A stretch of 46,414 bases of DNA from Spirochaetales bacterium (GCA_030615505.1 JAUWZD010000028.1:1-46414); one strand, 5' to 3'. Positions 25,343-34,220 are shown, counted from the stretch's first letter. Translations and numbers: made by a program. Notes: generated by a model from the letters alone, not told the origin.

Positions 25343-28132
25343 TCATACACCTCGCAGGTATTCCCAGTAGGGATAGTCTCTGAAGGTTAAAGGCCTATTT
25401 TCAGTAGACCGGAGCTTGATAAAATCCAGGGGATCCACATCTGAACCCACACCCAGAAATTCCTGATACTCCATAAATTCAGAGTACAGTAGAGGCGTTT
25501 TAAGCTCATCCACCATAGCTACAACTCTGTTCCGCCCGGACTCCTTGGCAAGGTACAGCAGTTTATCGGCCCTGATAAAAAGTTCCTTCTCATCTGCGCA
25601 TTGATCGGAGAAATTTTCACCCAGACCTTGAGCAACTCCTATAGAGAGTGTGCCTATCTGGGTGTTCTGCCACTTATCGATCAGTTCTTTAAGCCTGCCT
25701 TCTCCCCCGGCAGACCGTGAGCTTTCCCTCTCTTCTTTAAGCTCTCTGTTGGCTATAATTTCAGGAATCTCATCCAGGACATGGGAGTATTGCAGCGAGA
25801 TCATCTCACCGCATCTCCTCCTGATGCGTTCAGCCTGGTGAAATCCTGCGGGATAATCCCCCCTAAGTATGACCAGTATTTCTTCGCCTCCGAAGCGAAC
25901 CGCCATATCGTCGTCACGCATAGAGGAACGTATTGCTTCGGCAATTGAATGCAGGAATTGATCTCCGAATTCATGTCCCTGGGAATCATTGACAGCCTTA
26001 AAATGATCCAGATCTATAATCAGGAAAGACAAACACTCCTTTTTCTCTTTTATCCCCTTAAACAGCCCGGATATATTCCTTATGTACTCATTCTTTGACC
26101 AGAGCCCGGTAAGCTGATCTATATCATCAAAATCCCTCTTCAGCTCTACCCTTAAAGGTGTTTTATCTCTTTCAAACGCTTCTCGGATCGCTTTATCCTC
26201 TTTATCCGCAGGCACCACTTCCCCGCCGTAACTTTTAAGCACACTTTCCCTGCTGTTAAGCAGGAAGTTTAAAAGATCCACTAATCCGAAAAGAATCTCT
26301 AAAAACAGCCTCTGGGATTCTGCCTCTGTATTCTTGAGGAGACGCTTCTCCCTGGGCACAGCGTCGATATAGCTCTTAATCTGCTTAAGAATTGGACTTG
26401 GATACAATTGAATTATAGTATTTTGCTCCAGGCGGCTAAGAATTATGGGATTCTTAATTACAAGCTGACTGCGGTCCGTAATCAACAGATCCATGAGCTT
26501 TAACAGGTCCTGAGTTACACCGTAGAAGGGACGGCAGCTAAAGTAATCTTTTCTATTCATGTTCAGCGCTACATGCCCGTAATCGCGAATAATGTAATTG
26601 CGAATCTGGTTGATAGTTTCCACAGTTTTTCTACCTGCCGCTGTTTCTATAAATTTCTTGCGGCCTACTTCCTCTGATAAGGATGTCTCTGTTTCAAAAT
26701 AATCAATCTCCTGCAGATAACGATTCAACAACTTGGTCCTGGCAAGGGTCCATTGGTGCTTGATCTCAAAAAAATGATTTTTTATAAGAGAAGAACTTCT
26801 CGACATGGGATCTGCAATCCGGCTTATGGCGTCAGGCTCCAGGGCATCAAGCATGTGCTCAATAATATCATGGAGAAGAATCACAGGCGCCAGGGGATCT
26901 TTTCTTGATATCTTCCAGAGCAGGTGTGAAAAATCGGCTCTGCGTGAAATAATCGGCTTACGGTACTCATCTCTGTTAAAAATTTTCTGGTGGAACCAGG
27001 ATAATGAGGAAAAATCCCCATCGCCGATCTTTTTAATCTGTGAACCGGGAAAAGCATAGGAAAGTATGGTAAGGATTCCTTTATACTCTTCCTTAAAATT
27101 TACTTCTCTCTTAAAAGATACAGCCTCCCGGAGCTTCTCTTCCCTCTCCTTAATTTCCTTTTTATTTGCCGGCATACTTTCCGCTTTAAGTATTTCACTC
27201 CTATCCAGTCTGATAAAATCAAAAATCTGCCGGGCGATTGTATTAGCATTTTCCTCTTCTTTAAATAGATTCAGATGCTTTAATATGGCGGGATACAGCT
27301 CTCGGACAAACCATTTTAAGCGCATATAGGCGCTTAAGAACTCACACACTGTAGAATCAATTTTCTTAACTACCTGATGAACCTTCTGTTCATTTGTATA
27401 GATCCGCTTATAGAGGGACACGATAAGCTCCTCCACATTCTCCAGATGTTCTTTTACGACGGGAAAAGATGCATCTGTGCGCAGAGCCAGCCTGTATAAG
27501 GATTTCACAATATCAATCAGTTCAAAGGAATCAATATTCAGGTGAGAATCGTACTTGTGCTTAATATACTCAATAGCGCCTAATATATCATGCTCCGGGT
27601 GACTGAATATTTTAAGCAGTTGATACCCGAAGGGTTCCCATGCAATAAGATCCTTTTTAAGATCCAGACCGACATTCTGATGAGGATCGGTCGACCTCTT
27701 CAAGAATTTGCCTCCTTTTAGAAGAAATTCGGCACTCTGTTTTATCTCTAAAAGCGCTCTGGAAAGACTGTACCCTGAAGGATCGGCTCTGTACGGACTA
27801 TCCCTCACTATGGCTTTGGCAAACCGATTATGGATGTAATCCCTGTTCGGCCACAGAAATGAAAGAAGACTGGTCAAATACTGCTTCAATCCGCAAATCT
27901 CATAGCCTTCAGTATAGGCATAGCTGTCTATTTTTACCCGGACCCGGTAGGACGGTCTTTTAGGTTTACGCTTATCTTCAAACAGCAGGTCTTCCCTTTT
28001 GGCCACCTCTAATACGGCTTGTTCCAGGTCTTTTTCGGGGGCAGGGAGAGAAATCTGTATCTCTTTAGCCGCCTGGCTGAAATCTTTAAAGAGTTTTCTG
28101 CGCTCCTTATCCGGTATATCGTTAAAATCCAT
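25343..28132 (-). CDS. Large diguanylate cyclase with unrecognised N-terminal region
   Basis: This 929-residue protein ends in a GGDEF domain (about residues 660-860) with DQLTGLWSKNEY, LIIDLDHFKAVNDSQGH and the active-site loop FGGEEI near residue 747. A product-inhibition site, RDDD, lies five residues before it, so feedback control by c-di-GMP is likely. The first 640 or so residues are mostly helical with no membrane segment, no signal and no domain I recognise; charged and coiled-coil-like stretches are frequent. An insert after the active site is rich in Arg/Glu. It should be cytoplasmic and make cyclic di-GMP in response to an unknown cue. The orphan response regulator lies 140 nt downstream on the same strand. 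Confidence 0.85.
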   Translation of the reverse strand: MDFNDIPDKERRKLFKDFSQAAKEIQISLPAPEKDLEQAVLEVAKREDLLFEDKRKPKRPSYRVRVKIDSYAYTEGYEICGLKQYLTSLLSFLWPNRDYIHNRFAKAIVRDSPYRADPSGYSLSRALLEIKQSAEFLLKGGKFLKRSTDPHQNVGLDLKKDLIAWEPFGYQLLKIFSHPEHDILGAIEYIKHKYDSHLNIDSFELIDIVKSLYRLALRTDASFPVVKEHLENVEELIVSLYKRIYTNEQKVHQVVKKIDSTVCEFLSAYMRLKWFVRELYPAILKHLNLFKEEENANTIARQIFDFIRLDRSEILKAESMPANKKEIKEREEKLREAVSFKREVNFKEEYKGILTILSYAFPGSQIKKIGDGDFSSLSWFHQKIFNRDEYRKPIISRRADFSHLLWKISRKDPLAPVILLHDIIEHMLDALEPDAISRIADPMSRSSSLIKNHFFEIKHQWTLARTKLLNRYLQEIDYFETETSLSEEVGRKKFIETAAGRKTVETINQIRNYIIRDYGHVALNMNRKDYFSCRPFYGVTQDLLKLMDLLITDRSQLVIKNPIILSRLEQNTIIQLYPSPILKQIKSYIDAVPREKRLLKNTEAESQRLFLEILFGLVDLLNFLLNSRESVLKSYGGEVVPADKEDKAIREAFERDKTPLRVELKRDFDDIDQLTGLWSKNEYIRNISGLFKGIKEKKECLSFLIIDLDHFKAVNDSQGHEFGDQFLHSIAEAIRSSMRDDDMAVRFGGEEILVILRGDYPAGFHQAERIRRRCGEMISLQYSHVLDEIPEIIANRELKEERESSRSAGGEGRLKELIDKWQNTQIGTLSIGVAQGLGENFSDQCADEKELFIRADKLLYLAKESGRNRVVAMVDELKTPLLYSEFMEYQEFLGVGSDVDPLDFIKLRSTENRPLTFRDYPYWEYLRGV

Positions 28133-28206
28133 CTCTCTTTATATTTGATTATACAGGACTTTAAGAAAAAAATCCCACCCCACGGCCGGATCATCAGAAT
28201 CGTATT

Positions 28207-28343
28207 ATGACCGTGTAACGACTCATGAAGCGAAAACCCATCTTTCTGCATTACTTAAGCGGGTTGAGCGCGGTGAAGAAATTCAGATTATGCGAGGGGA
28301 AGTTCCAGTGGCTAAACTGGTACCCCTAAAGAAAGGTCCGTAA
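28207..28343 (+). pseudogene. Phd/YefM-type antitoxin remnant
   Basis: From 28215 the frame reads VTTHEAKTHLSALLKRVERG, then EEIQIMRGEVPVAKLVPL, a full Phd/YefM antitoxin core of about 43 residues, and stops at 28341-28343. The natural start ATGACC at 28207 is in another frame because GT is doubled at 28213-28216. Removing one GT restores MTVTTHEAK. The gene is therefore broken by a 2-bp duplication. No PIN or RelE toxin is recognisable in the following 120 nt (28344-28466), which also hold a small ATTTCG/CGAAAT hairpin. Confidence 0.75.
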
Positions 28344-28466
28344 TATTAATCTCGAACATCTATTTCGAACAGGCGAAATCGAGAATCACCATCAATCTGG
28401 TAGCTACTATGAATGATGTTCTATCTTGATGAGCAAACTAATAAGTCAGAATTCCCTGGCAATTAT

Positions 28467-28733
28467 TTAAGCTTTTTCTTGTAATTTCTCCTGGAGCCAC
28501 AAATTTACCATAGTTTCAGCAGAAATTCCTTCTGCCTCGGAAATACGCTGTAATTCTTGGGAAATCCTGGGATCTATAGCTATGAAATAATGCCTCCGCT
28601 TTAAGTTAAATGTTAAATCGGTTTCCCCGGTTTGATCCCAATAATCGACTAAATCATGTATATCCCAGAACTCTCCTGCTTCCCTGGCGGATTTAAAGTG
28701 TTCAGGAATGGGCTCTTTATAATTTTTTTTCAT
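28467..28733 (-). CDS. BrnA/CopG-type antitoxin
   Basis: This 88-residue protein matches the BrnA/CopG-like antitoxin layout: N-terminal PEHFKSAREAGEFWDIHDLVDYWD, which contacts the toxin, and a C-terminal ribbon-helix-helix segment ELQRISEAEGISAETMVNLWLQEKL. It overlaps the BrnT-like gene by 17 nt, toxin first, which is the usual order for brnTA. Confidence 0.85.
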   Translation of the reverse strand: MKKNYKEPIPEHFKSAREAGEFWDIHDLVDYWDQTGETDLTFNLKRRHYFIAIDPRISQELQRISEAEGISAETMVNLWLQEKLQEKA

Positions 28734-28998
28734 AGTATTTTTGCTCCTTCTCAGTCATATCTCTTGCGCTAATGACTAATACACTATTATCCGCCTTTTG
28801 GATAAAAAAAGTAATAAGGTATCTACCGGCCTGGCTCCTTCCCATGGCGGCATAAACATTTTCCCCTTTAACATCTCCTTTCTCAATGAAGCGAATTTTA
28901 GGGGAACTATAGAGCGCTTCTTCAACCTCTTCAGTCCGTAATCGATGTTTACGCCATATTTTTTCTACGAAAACATCCAGCCAAATAATATCTTGAAT
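28717..28998 (-). CDS. BrnT-type toxin lacking a standard start codon
   Basis: The frame encodes about 93 residues with the BrnT pattern: IIWLDVFVEKIWRKHRLRTEEVEEAL, then RFIEKGDVKGENVYAAMGRSQAGRYL-type strands, and the terminal LVISARDMTEKEQKYYEKKL, which is diagnostic of BrnT ribonuclease toxins. There is no ATG, GTG or TTG upstream of the conserved part. A TAG lies at 28999-29001, directly before ATT CAA GAT ATT ATT TGG, and no ribosome binding site is visible. Either translation starts at ATT, or the original ATG has mutated to ATT and the toxin is silent while the antitoxin persists. Confidence 0.7.
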   Translation of the reverse strand: MQDIIWLDVFVEKIWRKHRLRTEEVEEALYSSPKIRFIEKGDVKGENVYAAMGRSQAGRYLITFFIQKADNSVLVISARDMTEKEQKYYEKKL

Positions 28999-29033
28999 CT
29001 ACAAGAAAGTGGGTGATAATGCAATAATAGATA

Positions 29034-29243
29034 TTATACGTTCTTTATCAGGCTAAGATCCCCATCCCTTGCGGACTCTAATACTGGGCCCATATATTCA
29101 TCCACCATATCAGCGGTAAGTAGTAGAGTTTTATTTGCATCAGCGGGCACTAAAATAGTCATATTCGGAAGACTTCTGTAAATCGCTATATCTTCCAGAC
29201 TGTGCTGCGTAGAAGCCAAATCACCAGCAGACACTGAGGAATC
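29034..29243 (-). pseudogene. Transketolase C-terminal subunit fragment
   Basis: The reverse frame reads SSVSAGDLASTQHSLEDIAI, YRSLPNMTILVPADANKT and on to a drifted end. This matches the pyrimidine-binding domain of transketolase-type enzymes (compare VSVGEDGATHQ and EDIALMR.IPNMTVIVPAD). Only about 65 residues remain; everything before and after is missing. It is an isolated fragment inside a decayed accessory region. Confidence 0.7.
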
Positions 29244-29335
29244 GGGATAGACCCACAGTTTCTCGTCCAGATGGAGCGGACAAGAATAGGCCTTTCTGGC
29301 GAGACGGGAGTTGTCTGCCCTTAGAGGAACAAGAT

Positions 29336-29835
29336 TTGATTGGAGCAGAGGTAGTTAAGATAGCTGATAAATTGTTGGCAGGAATGGATAGGTCGCGCCG
29401 CTGTGCTGCGGATCTGCTGGAGCTAATACCTCTGCGCATGGAGCGCGTACGTGGTCATTTACAGGACTTGCTGTGGGACGCGCTGGTGAGGGAGTACCAC
29501 TATCTGGGACATCAGAAGATGGTTGGATGCCGTCTGGAGTATCTAGTATTTTCTGCAGAGCGGGTGATTGCCTTGGTGGGCTGGAGAGCCGCTGCGCTGA
29601 AGCTTGAAACGAGAGATTGTTTTATTGTCTGGACGGTTGTGCAACGGAAGGCCAACATAGGGAGGATAGCGAACAATAACCACATGCTGATTTTACCATG
29701 GGTGCGGGTTAGGTATCTCTTTTCGTATCTGTCGTCCAGGAATATCAAGCTGTTGGTCGCCGATTGAGAGGAAGTGTATGGTCGGAAACTGTTGCTATTG
29801 GAGACGTTTGTCGATGAAGACGATTTTGTTGGATT
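29336..29835 (+). pseudogene. DUF4338 (DruA-like) gene, interrupted
   Basis: The frame carries DUF4338 signatures: REYHYLGHQKMVGCRLEYLV, WTVVQRKANIGRIANNN, LILPWVRVRYLFSYL, and after a stop VYGRKLLLLETFVDEDDF. The stop, TGA at 29765-29767, sits exactly where the family has Trp (LVADW), so a TGG to TGA change has broken the gene. DUF4338 occurs in DruA of the Druantia anti-phage system and in mobile-element-associated proteins. No druB-E genes are nearby, so a mobile-element origin is more likely. The similarity ends near 29835, at the junction with a transposase fragment. Confidence 0.65.
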
Positions 29836-30220
29836 GAAGGAGTGTTTAAAGGAAACCTATCCAGATTTGTGGCAAGAAATAATCACATGTGCTCTTTTTG
29901 AGATTTCGGAAGCTAAGCCTCTTTATCTCTGTAATCCCTGGTTGGAACTAACCTACAATGAACAATTGTGTGGCAGCTTGACTTCCCAAAGGATTAGTGA
30001 GTTGTTGAGGGACATAGGTGAGGCGTCTCGAGATAGAATTGATTTCTTTAGATTATGGTTGAATATGCAAAGAGAGACCAAAGGTTGGCGGAATTATCTA
30101 AGAATCAGTAAAAAGGCCGAACGGTTAATAATTGGCAGGAGAACAAGTAAAAAGATGAGTGAACAAAATCTTTTCAAAGATTATACAACACAAGAGATAA
30201 TCTATACTATGATGCCCTAA
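29836..30220 (+). pseudogene. IS4/IS1634-like transposase fragment fused to the DUF4338 remnant
   Basis: After DDFVG the same frame changes character and reads KPLYLCNPWLELTY, LTSQRISELLRDIG and DFFRLWLNM. This resembles the helical insertion-proximal part of IS4/IS1634-type DDE transposases. Catalytic motifs are not seen and the end at 30220 is ragged, so this is a fragment joined to the DUF4338 gene by insertion or deletion. Confidence 0.45.
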
Positions 30221-30244
30221 AATCTTGTTTTTTTAGCAAGATTT
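30220..30244. repeat. Inverted repeat after the transposase fragment
   Basis: AAATCTTG and CAAGATTT form a perfect 8-bp inverted repeat around a T-rich 9-nt loop at the end of the chimeric frame. It could be an IS end or a weak bidirectional terminator. A second small hairpin, GCAGCC/GGCTGC, follows near 30268-30282. Confidence 0.45.
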
Positions 30245-30261
30245 CACTTTAAAAGAAACGT

Positions 30262-30440
30262 TTGGATGCAGCCGCAGGCTGCGCTATGAATTGAAGAAAA
30301 TAAAGTGGATACAGCTGGATGACAGAAGGACCATTATCGGTGAAAAAAAATATTTTCATACTTTATCAGCCCACTTAAAAAAATGCCTATATCGCTTATT
30401 ATTGGCAATTATAAAGCCTAATAATTGGAGCAATTTTTAA
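30262..30440 (+). pseudogene. Possible transposase C-terminal remnant
   Basis: A frame without a start reads LRYELKKIKWIQLDD and ends at a TAA at 30438-30440. The lysine-rich pattern resembles the tail of IS1634-type transposases, but the similarity is weak. It fills most of the gap before the MATE gene; I see nothing else there apart from AT-rich sequence. Confidence 0.25.
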
Positions 30441-30492
30441 TGAGTTAATGCGATAACTTGTTTTTTGCCTGGAAAGGAATTACTTTAAGAAA

Positions 30493-31851
30493 ATGAAATC
30501 GCTCAAAATCGATCCACAGCAAATACTGGAAGGAAATATCGCAAAAACACTCTTCCGTCTGGCTGTACCTACAATCATCGCGTTTGCTTTTCACACTACA
30601 TTCAACTTCATCGACCGCTTCTTTGTTTCCCGCCTCGGTGAGCTCGAATTCGGCGCGCTTGGCATGGCCTTTACAGTGCAGAGCATCGTGCTGCACATCG
30701 GATCGGGGGTCGGGATAGGCGCCAGCTCCCTGATCGCCCGCTTTATTGGAGCCAAAAAACTGAAAGATGCAAACATAGCCGCTGAACAAACACTCATTAT
30801 CATCTTAGTCCTCTCGGCGGTAATTTCTGGAATAGGGCCGCTGCTTACCAGGTCCTTCTTTCTGCTTCTGGGAGCCTCAGAGCGGATGCTGCCCTATATT
30901 CTTTCCTATATTAATATCATCCTCTACGGTTCCTTTTTCCAGCTCTTCGCCATGATCGGCAATGGAATCTTACGGGGTGAAGGAAACATGGTTACACCCA
31001 TGCGGGTCATGCTGCTAGGCACCCTTGTTAATATCTGCCTGGATCCCCTGCTGATATTCGGAATCGGTCCTTTCCCTACCTTAGGTGTCAGAGGAGCCGC
31101 TATTGCATCGGTTGCCGGGCGAGCGGCAAGCTGTGCGGTATTAGCCTCTGCTCTGTTGAGCAAGAAGAATATCATCAAGCTGAAAATTCAAAAAATCAGG
31201 ATCAATACGGCTATCATCCGGGGCATCTTCTCGGTCGGCGGACCCACGATCATTGCTCATCTGTCTCATTCGCTGGGCTTAAGCCTGCTGTTTATTCTGC
31301 TGCGCCCCTACGGAGATATGGCCAAGGCCGCCTTTACCATGGGCTTTACCTACCAGCAAATAGCCTTTCTGCCTCTTTTGGGTATAGCCGGTGCAACCCT
31401 GACCATGACGGGCCAGAACTTCGGAGCCCGAAACTACGAAAGAATAAAATTAATCATTAAGCAGGCTGTTCTGTTCAGTATGGCCCTGATGGGTGTCTTT
31501 GCCTGCACCTTTATTATCGGCAGGGGCACATTTACCAGGGTCTTTTCACATAATCCCGATATCATCCGGATTGGGAAAACACTGCTTGCCATACTAAGCA
31601 TAGGCTTTCCCTTCATGGCTGCGCGTTTGGTTATTTCCAGTTTTTTTCAGGGCATGGGCATGGGCTTTAAAGCCCTGTTTCTAAGCCTGGCCCAGATGAT
31701 AATCTTCTCCATACCACTTTCCTTACTTATTTCCTTAGCACTGGGACTCAAAGGAATCTGGATAGGTATGGTTTTAGGAACTATCTTCACTGCGCTGCTC
31801 GGTTTCTTGTGGGCTGTAAGCACACATAACAAATTAGAGCAGAGCACTTAA
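30493..31851 (+). CDS. MATE-family multidrug/Na+ exporter
   Basis: This 452-residue inner-membrane protein has about twelve hydrophobic segments arranged as two homologous halves. Family features include PTIIAFAFHTTFNFIDRFFVSRLG at the start, GNGILRGEGNMVTPM at about residue 160, LDPLLIFGIGPFPTLGVRGAA, and in the second half GIAGATLTMTGQNFGARNYERI. MATE proteins export cationic drugs and dyes using H+ or Na+. AGGAA lies about 15 nt before the ATG, so the ribosome binding site is weak. The gene ends 9 nt from the convergent PHP-ACT gene. Confidence 0.93.
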   Translation: MKSLKIDPQQILEGNIAKTLFRLAVPTIIAFAFHTTFNFIDRFFVSRLGELEFGALGMAFTVQSIVLHIGSGVGIGASSLIARFIGAKKLKDANIAAEQTLIIILVLSAVISGIGPLLTRSFFLLLGASERMLPYILSYINIILYGSFFQLFAMIGNGILRGEGNMVTPMRVMLLGTLVNICLDPLLIFGIGPFPTLGVRGAAIASVAGRAASCAVLASALLSKKNIIKLKIQKIRINTAIIRGIFSVGGPTIIAHLSHSLGLSLLFILLRPYGDMAKAAFTMGFTYQQIAFLPLLGIAGATLTMTGQNFGARNYERIKLIIKQAVLFSMALMGVFACTFIIGRGTFTRVFSHNPDIIRIGKTLLAILSIGFPFMAARLVISSFFQGMGMGFKALFLSLAQMIIFSIPLSLLISLALGLKGIWIGMVLGTIFTALLGFLWAVSTHNKLEQST

Positions 31852-31860
31852 GGGAAAAGA

Positions 31861-33570
31861 TTACACTTTTAAATCATCAAAGCTTCTGAGGACAATATGC
31901 GAGGTTTCGTAGTACTGGGGTCCGAGCTGTGACATCACATCAGCTACCTCCCGTTCATCCCCCTCTATGCCCAAGACTGCAAATCCCCGGTCCCCCCGTC
32001 TCCCGAGCTGGAGATCCACCACATTAACATCGCGTGAGGCTAAGGCGGAGAGCAGAATTAAGAGAACACCGGGGCTGTTGTTGTGTACGGTAATAATCAT
32101 ATGCCTGGAGATAGGGATGGGAAGAAAAACACCGTCAATTTCCAAAAGATAAACGGGAGCTCTCTTAAAAGGGGGCAGATGGATTTTTACTTCAGGCTCA
32201 ATCTTGATGAAGCGATCGGAAGCCGTGCCCATAACAAAATCAACCGCCTCTTTAATCCTTTCCTTCGGTCCGCTTAAAGTGAGGTAGGCTGTGGCTGTGC
32301 CGTCTGAAAGAGAGTTCAGATAGGCGGTTTCTACATTAATTTCTTCTGAGGCGAAGGTATTGAAGAGTATTGAAAGAGTACCCGGTGTATCTGCATGGTG
32401 GGAGTAGAGGCAGGTAAGTTCTTCTCCATTACTCTCAGAAGGAGGGGGGTTATCGCTCAAGGTTATGGAACGATCATCCCGCCTGACTCTTATGGCGTTA
32501 AACCCGCCTAAAGAAACCGAATCGGGAAATTCCTCCTGTAAATGCCTGAACGATCCGCCAAAAGAGAACCTCGGTATTTTACGGCGCTGTTTAGCTTCAA
32601 AACGCAGTTTCAACATCTCAATTCCTAAGTTGAGGATTCTGAAATGGCTGCTTTCATCCTTATTCAGAGGTCTTTTCTCTGATATTCCCCGGCAGAAGGA
32701 AACGTAGTATTTATATCCTGCCCGGCGGGCATAATCGATTCCTGTTCTGTACTCCCTTCCCAGGTTGTCTGATTCATGAGAATCTGTGCCTAACGCCACC
32801 GGGATTCCCAGCCGGCAGGCCCGCTTTAATATCTGAAGATCCGGATAGATTCCACACCCCGTCCTCATGCCGGAAATATTCAGGTCCAGGGCCAGATTAA
32901 GATCGCTGATCATCTCCAGCAGGGTGCTTACCCTGCGCGCCAGGTAATGAGAGGAATGCTCGACATCCTTAATCGCTTCCGGCAGGGGGGTATAGATTTT
33001 GGGCAGGTCCAGATGGCCCACAACCTGGATCATATCCCAGGAAGCGTCTACCATTTCGATCATCTCATCCAGGTAGGCGGCCCAGAAGGCTTCGGTCCCA
33101 CCTCTCTTCCGGATGAGATTCTTCGTATCCTCTTTTGAGCCGTCATAGGGTATTCCTTCGGATGAGAAGTGCACCGAGCCAATTACAAAATCAACACCAT
33201 GGGCTTGAAATAGTTTTGACCGGTTCCACTGCAGCCCCAGACCGGAACCCAGCCATTCCAGCTCAATACCGTAACGCACTGAAATCCTTCCCCTATATTT
33301 CTCTTTAAGAGCCTCCATCACACGAGTATATCCGAAGTAGGAGGAATCCCCGCGGATAAACTTAATATCCGTATCCCTTTCTGTCTGATAACGAAAAGAG
33401 GTCAGACGGGGCGAATGAATTATAAAAGCGATAGAGGGGAAGCCCAAAGCGAGAGCTTTCTCAACAACACTCTCAACATTATCGATTCCGTGTTTTACAT
33501 GGTCTGAACCGGTTCCTACATGTATTCCATGAGTTTCCCAGATAAATAAGGTTTCATTTATGCTTTTCAT
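31861..33570 (-). CDS. PHP-domain phosphoesterase with C-terminal ACT domains
   Basis: This 569-residue protein combines an N-terminal PHP-type metallohydrolase (about residues 1-290) with two ACT-like ligand-binding regions (about 395-470 and 480-560). PHP metal residues are visible in YGIELEW, IGSVHF, VVGHLDL and ALGTDSH. The first motif is HGIH rather than the usual HxH. The ACT regions show HHADTPGTLSILFNTFASEEINVETAYLNS-like and NNSPGVLLILLSALASRDVNVVDLQ-like patterns. The PHP part resembles histidinol-phosphatase-type enzymes, and ACT domains often sense amino acids, so an amino-acid-controlled phosphatase is plausible. It is not linked to histidine genes here. Confidence 0.75.
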   Translation of the reverse strand: MKSINETLFIWETHGIHVGTGSDHVKHGIDNVESVVEKALALGFPSIAFIIHSPRLTSFRYQTERDTDIKFIRGDSSYFGYTRVMEALKEKYRGRISVRYGIELEWLGSGLGLQWNRSKLFQAHGVDFVIGSVHFSSEGIPYDGSKEDTKNLIRKRGGTEAFWAAYLDEMIEMVDASWDMIQVVGHLDLPKIYTPLPEAIKDVEHSSHYLARRVSTLLEMISDLNLALDLNISGMRTGCGIYPDLQILKRACRLGIPVALGTDSHESDNLGREYRTGIDYARRAGYKYYVSFCRGISEKRPLNKDESSHFRILNLGIEMLKLRFEAKQRRKIPRFSFGGSFRHLQEEFPDSVSLGGFNAIRVRRDDRSITLSDNPPPSESNGEELTCLYSHHADTPGTLSILFNTFASEEINVETAYLNSLSDGTATAYLTLSGPKERIKEAVDFVMGTASDRFIKIEPEVKIHLPPFKRAPVYLLEIDGVFLPIPISRHMIITVHNNSPGVLLILLSALASRDVNVVDLQLGRRGDRGFAVLGIEGDEREVADVMSQLGPQYYETSHIVLRSFDDLKV

Positions 33571-33599
33571 TATGAGGAAATATTAAGGTTCTCTCCTAA

Positions 33600-34160
33600 C
33601 TAAAATAACCGACGAGATTGTATGACCAGACCTGGTATTAGCCGGCTTTCGATGTTCTCACCTCTTATCTTCTCCCAGTGATCCTTTTTATTCACCCAGC
33701 ATTGAATCGTTTCATTTCTCGGATCAATCAGCCAATATTCTTTCACACCGCAAGCCAGATATCTCTGCGCTTTTTCACCAAGATCACGTTTGTCTGTTCT
33801 GTCAGAAAGTACTTCGCCCACTAAATCGGGCGCCCCATGGATATGACATTTAACAATATTTAAATTCTCATTAAATATGAAACTGACATCAGGTCTTAAT
33901 ACATCCCCTCCATCAGGTAAAAGAACATCGGTTTCTACAACTACCCGTCCCAATTTCTTTTTATACAATAAATTCCTTAATAGATACGAAAAATTTACTT
34001 CCAACTCACCATGTTCAAAACCGGGACTAGGGGTCATATACAGCACTCCATCAATCATGTCATACTTGAAACCATCTTCTTCTAAGTCAAGATACTCCTC
34101 ACGACTTACATGTAATCCCTCATAACGGGGTTTGACTCTATCTGGAGATAAAACCGTCAT
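33600..34160 (-). CDS. Uma2-family (DUF820) nuclease-like protein, second copy
   Basis: This 186-residue protein has the Uma2 pattern: YDMIDGVLYMTPSPGFEHG, RPDVSFIF, GAPDLVGEVLSDRT and VKEYWLIDP. It is clearly diverged from the copy at 1141-1698. It is separated by 29 nt from the PHP-ACT gene and by 60 nt from the acetyltransferase, so it may be transcribed from either neighbour's unit. Its function is unknown. Confidence 0.85.
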   Translation of the reverse strand: MTVLSPDRVKPRYEGLHVSREEYLDLEEDGFKYDMIDGVLYMTPSPGFEHGELEVNFSYLLRNLLYKKKLGRVVVETDVLLPDGGDVLRPDVSFIFNENLNIVKCHIHGAPDLVGEVLSDRTDKRDLGEKAQRYLACGVKEYWLIDPRNETIQCWVNKKDHWEKIRGENIESRLIPGLVIQSRRLF

Positions 34161-34220
34161 GAGAACAAAGTAAAACGTATTGTTGATTTCGTCAAGGAGA
34201 AGAGAAGCACACCTAAACGA

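Noticed and set aside
29336-29767. Druantia anti-phage system
   Set aside because: Only a broken DUF4338 gene is present; no helicase or other Druantia genes are nearby, and it is fused to transposase sequence.
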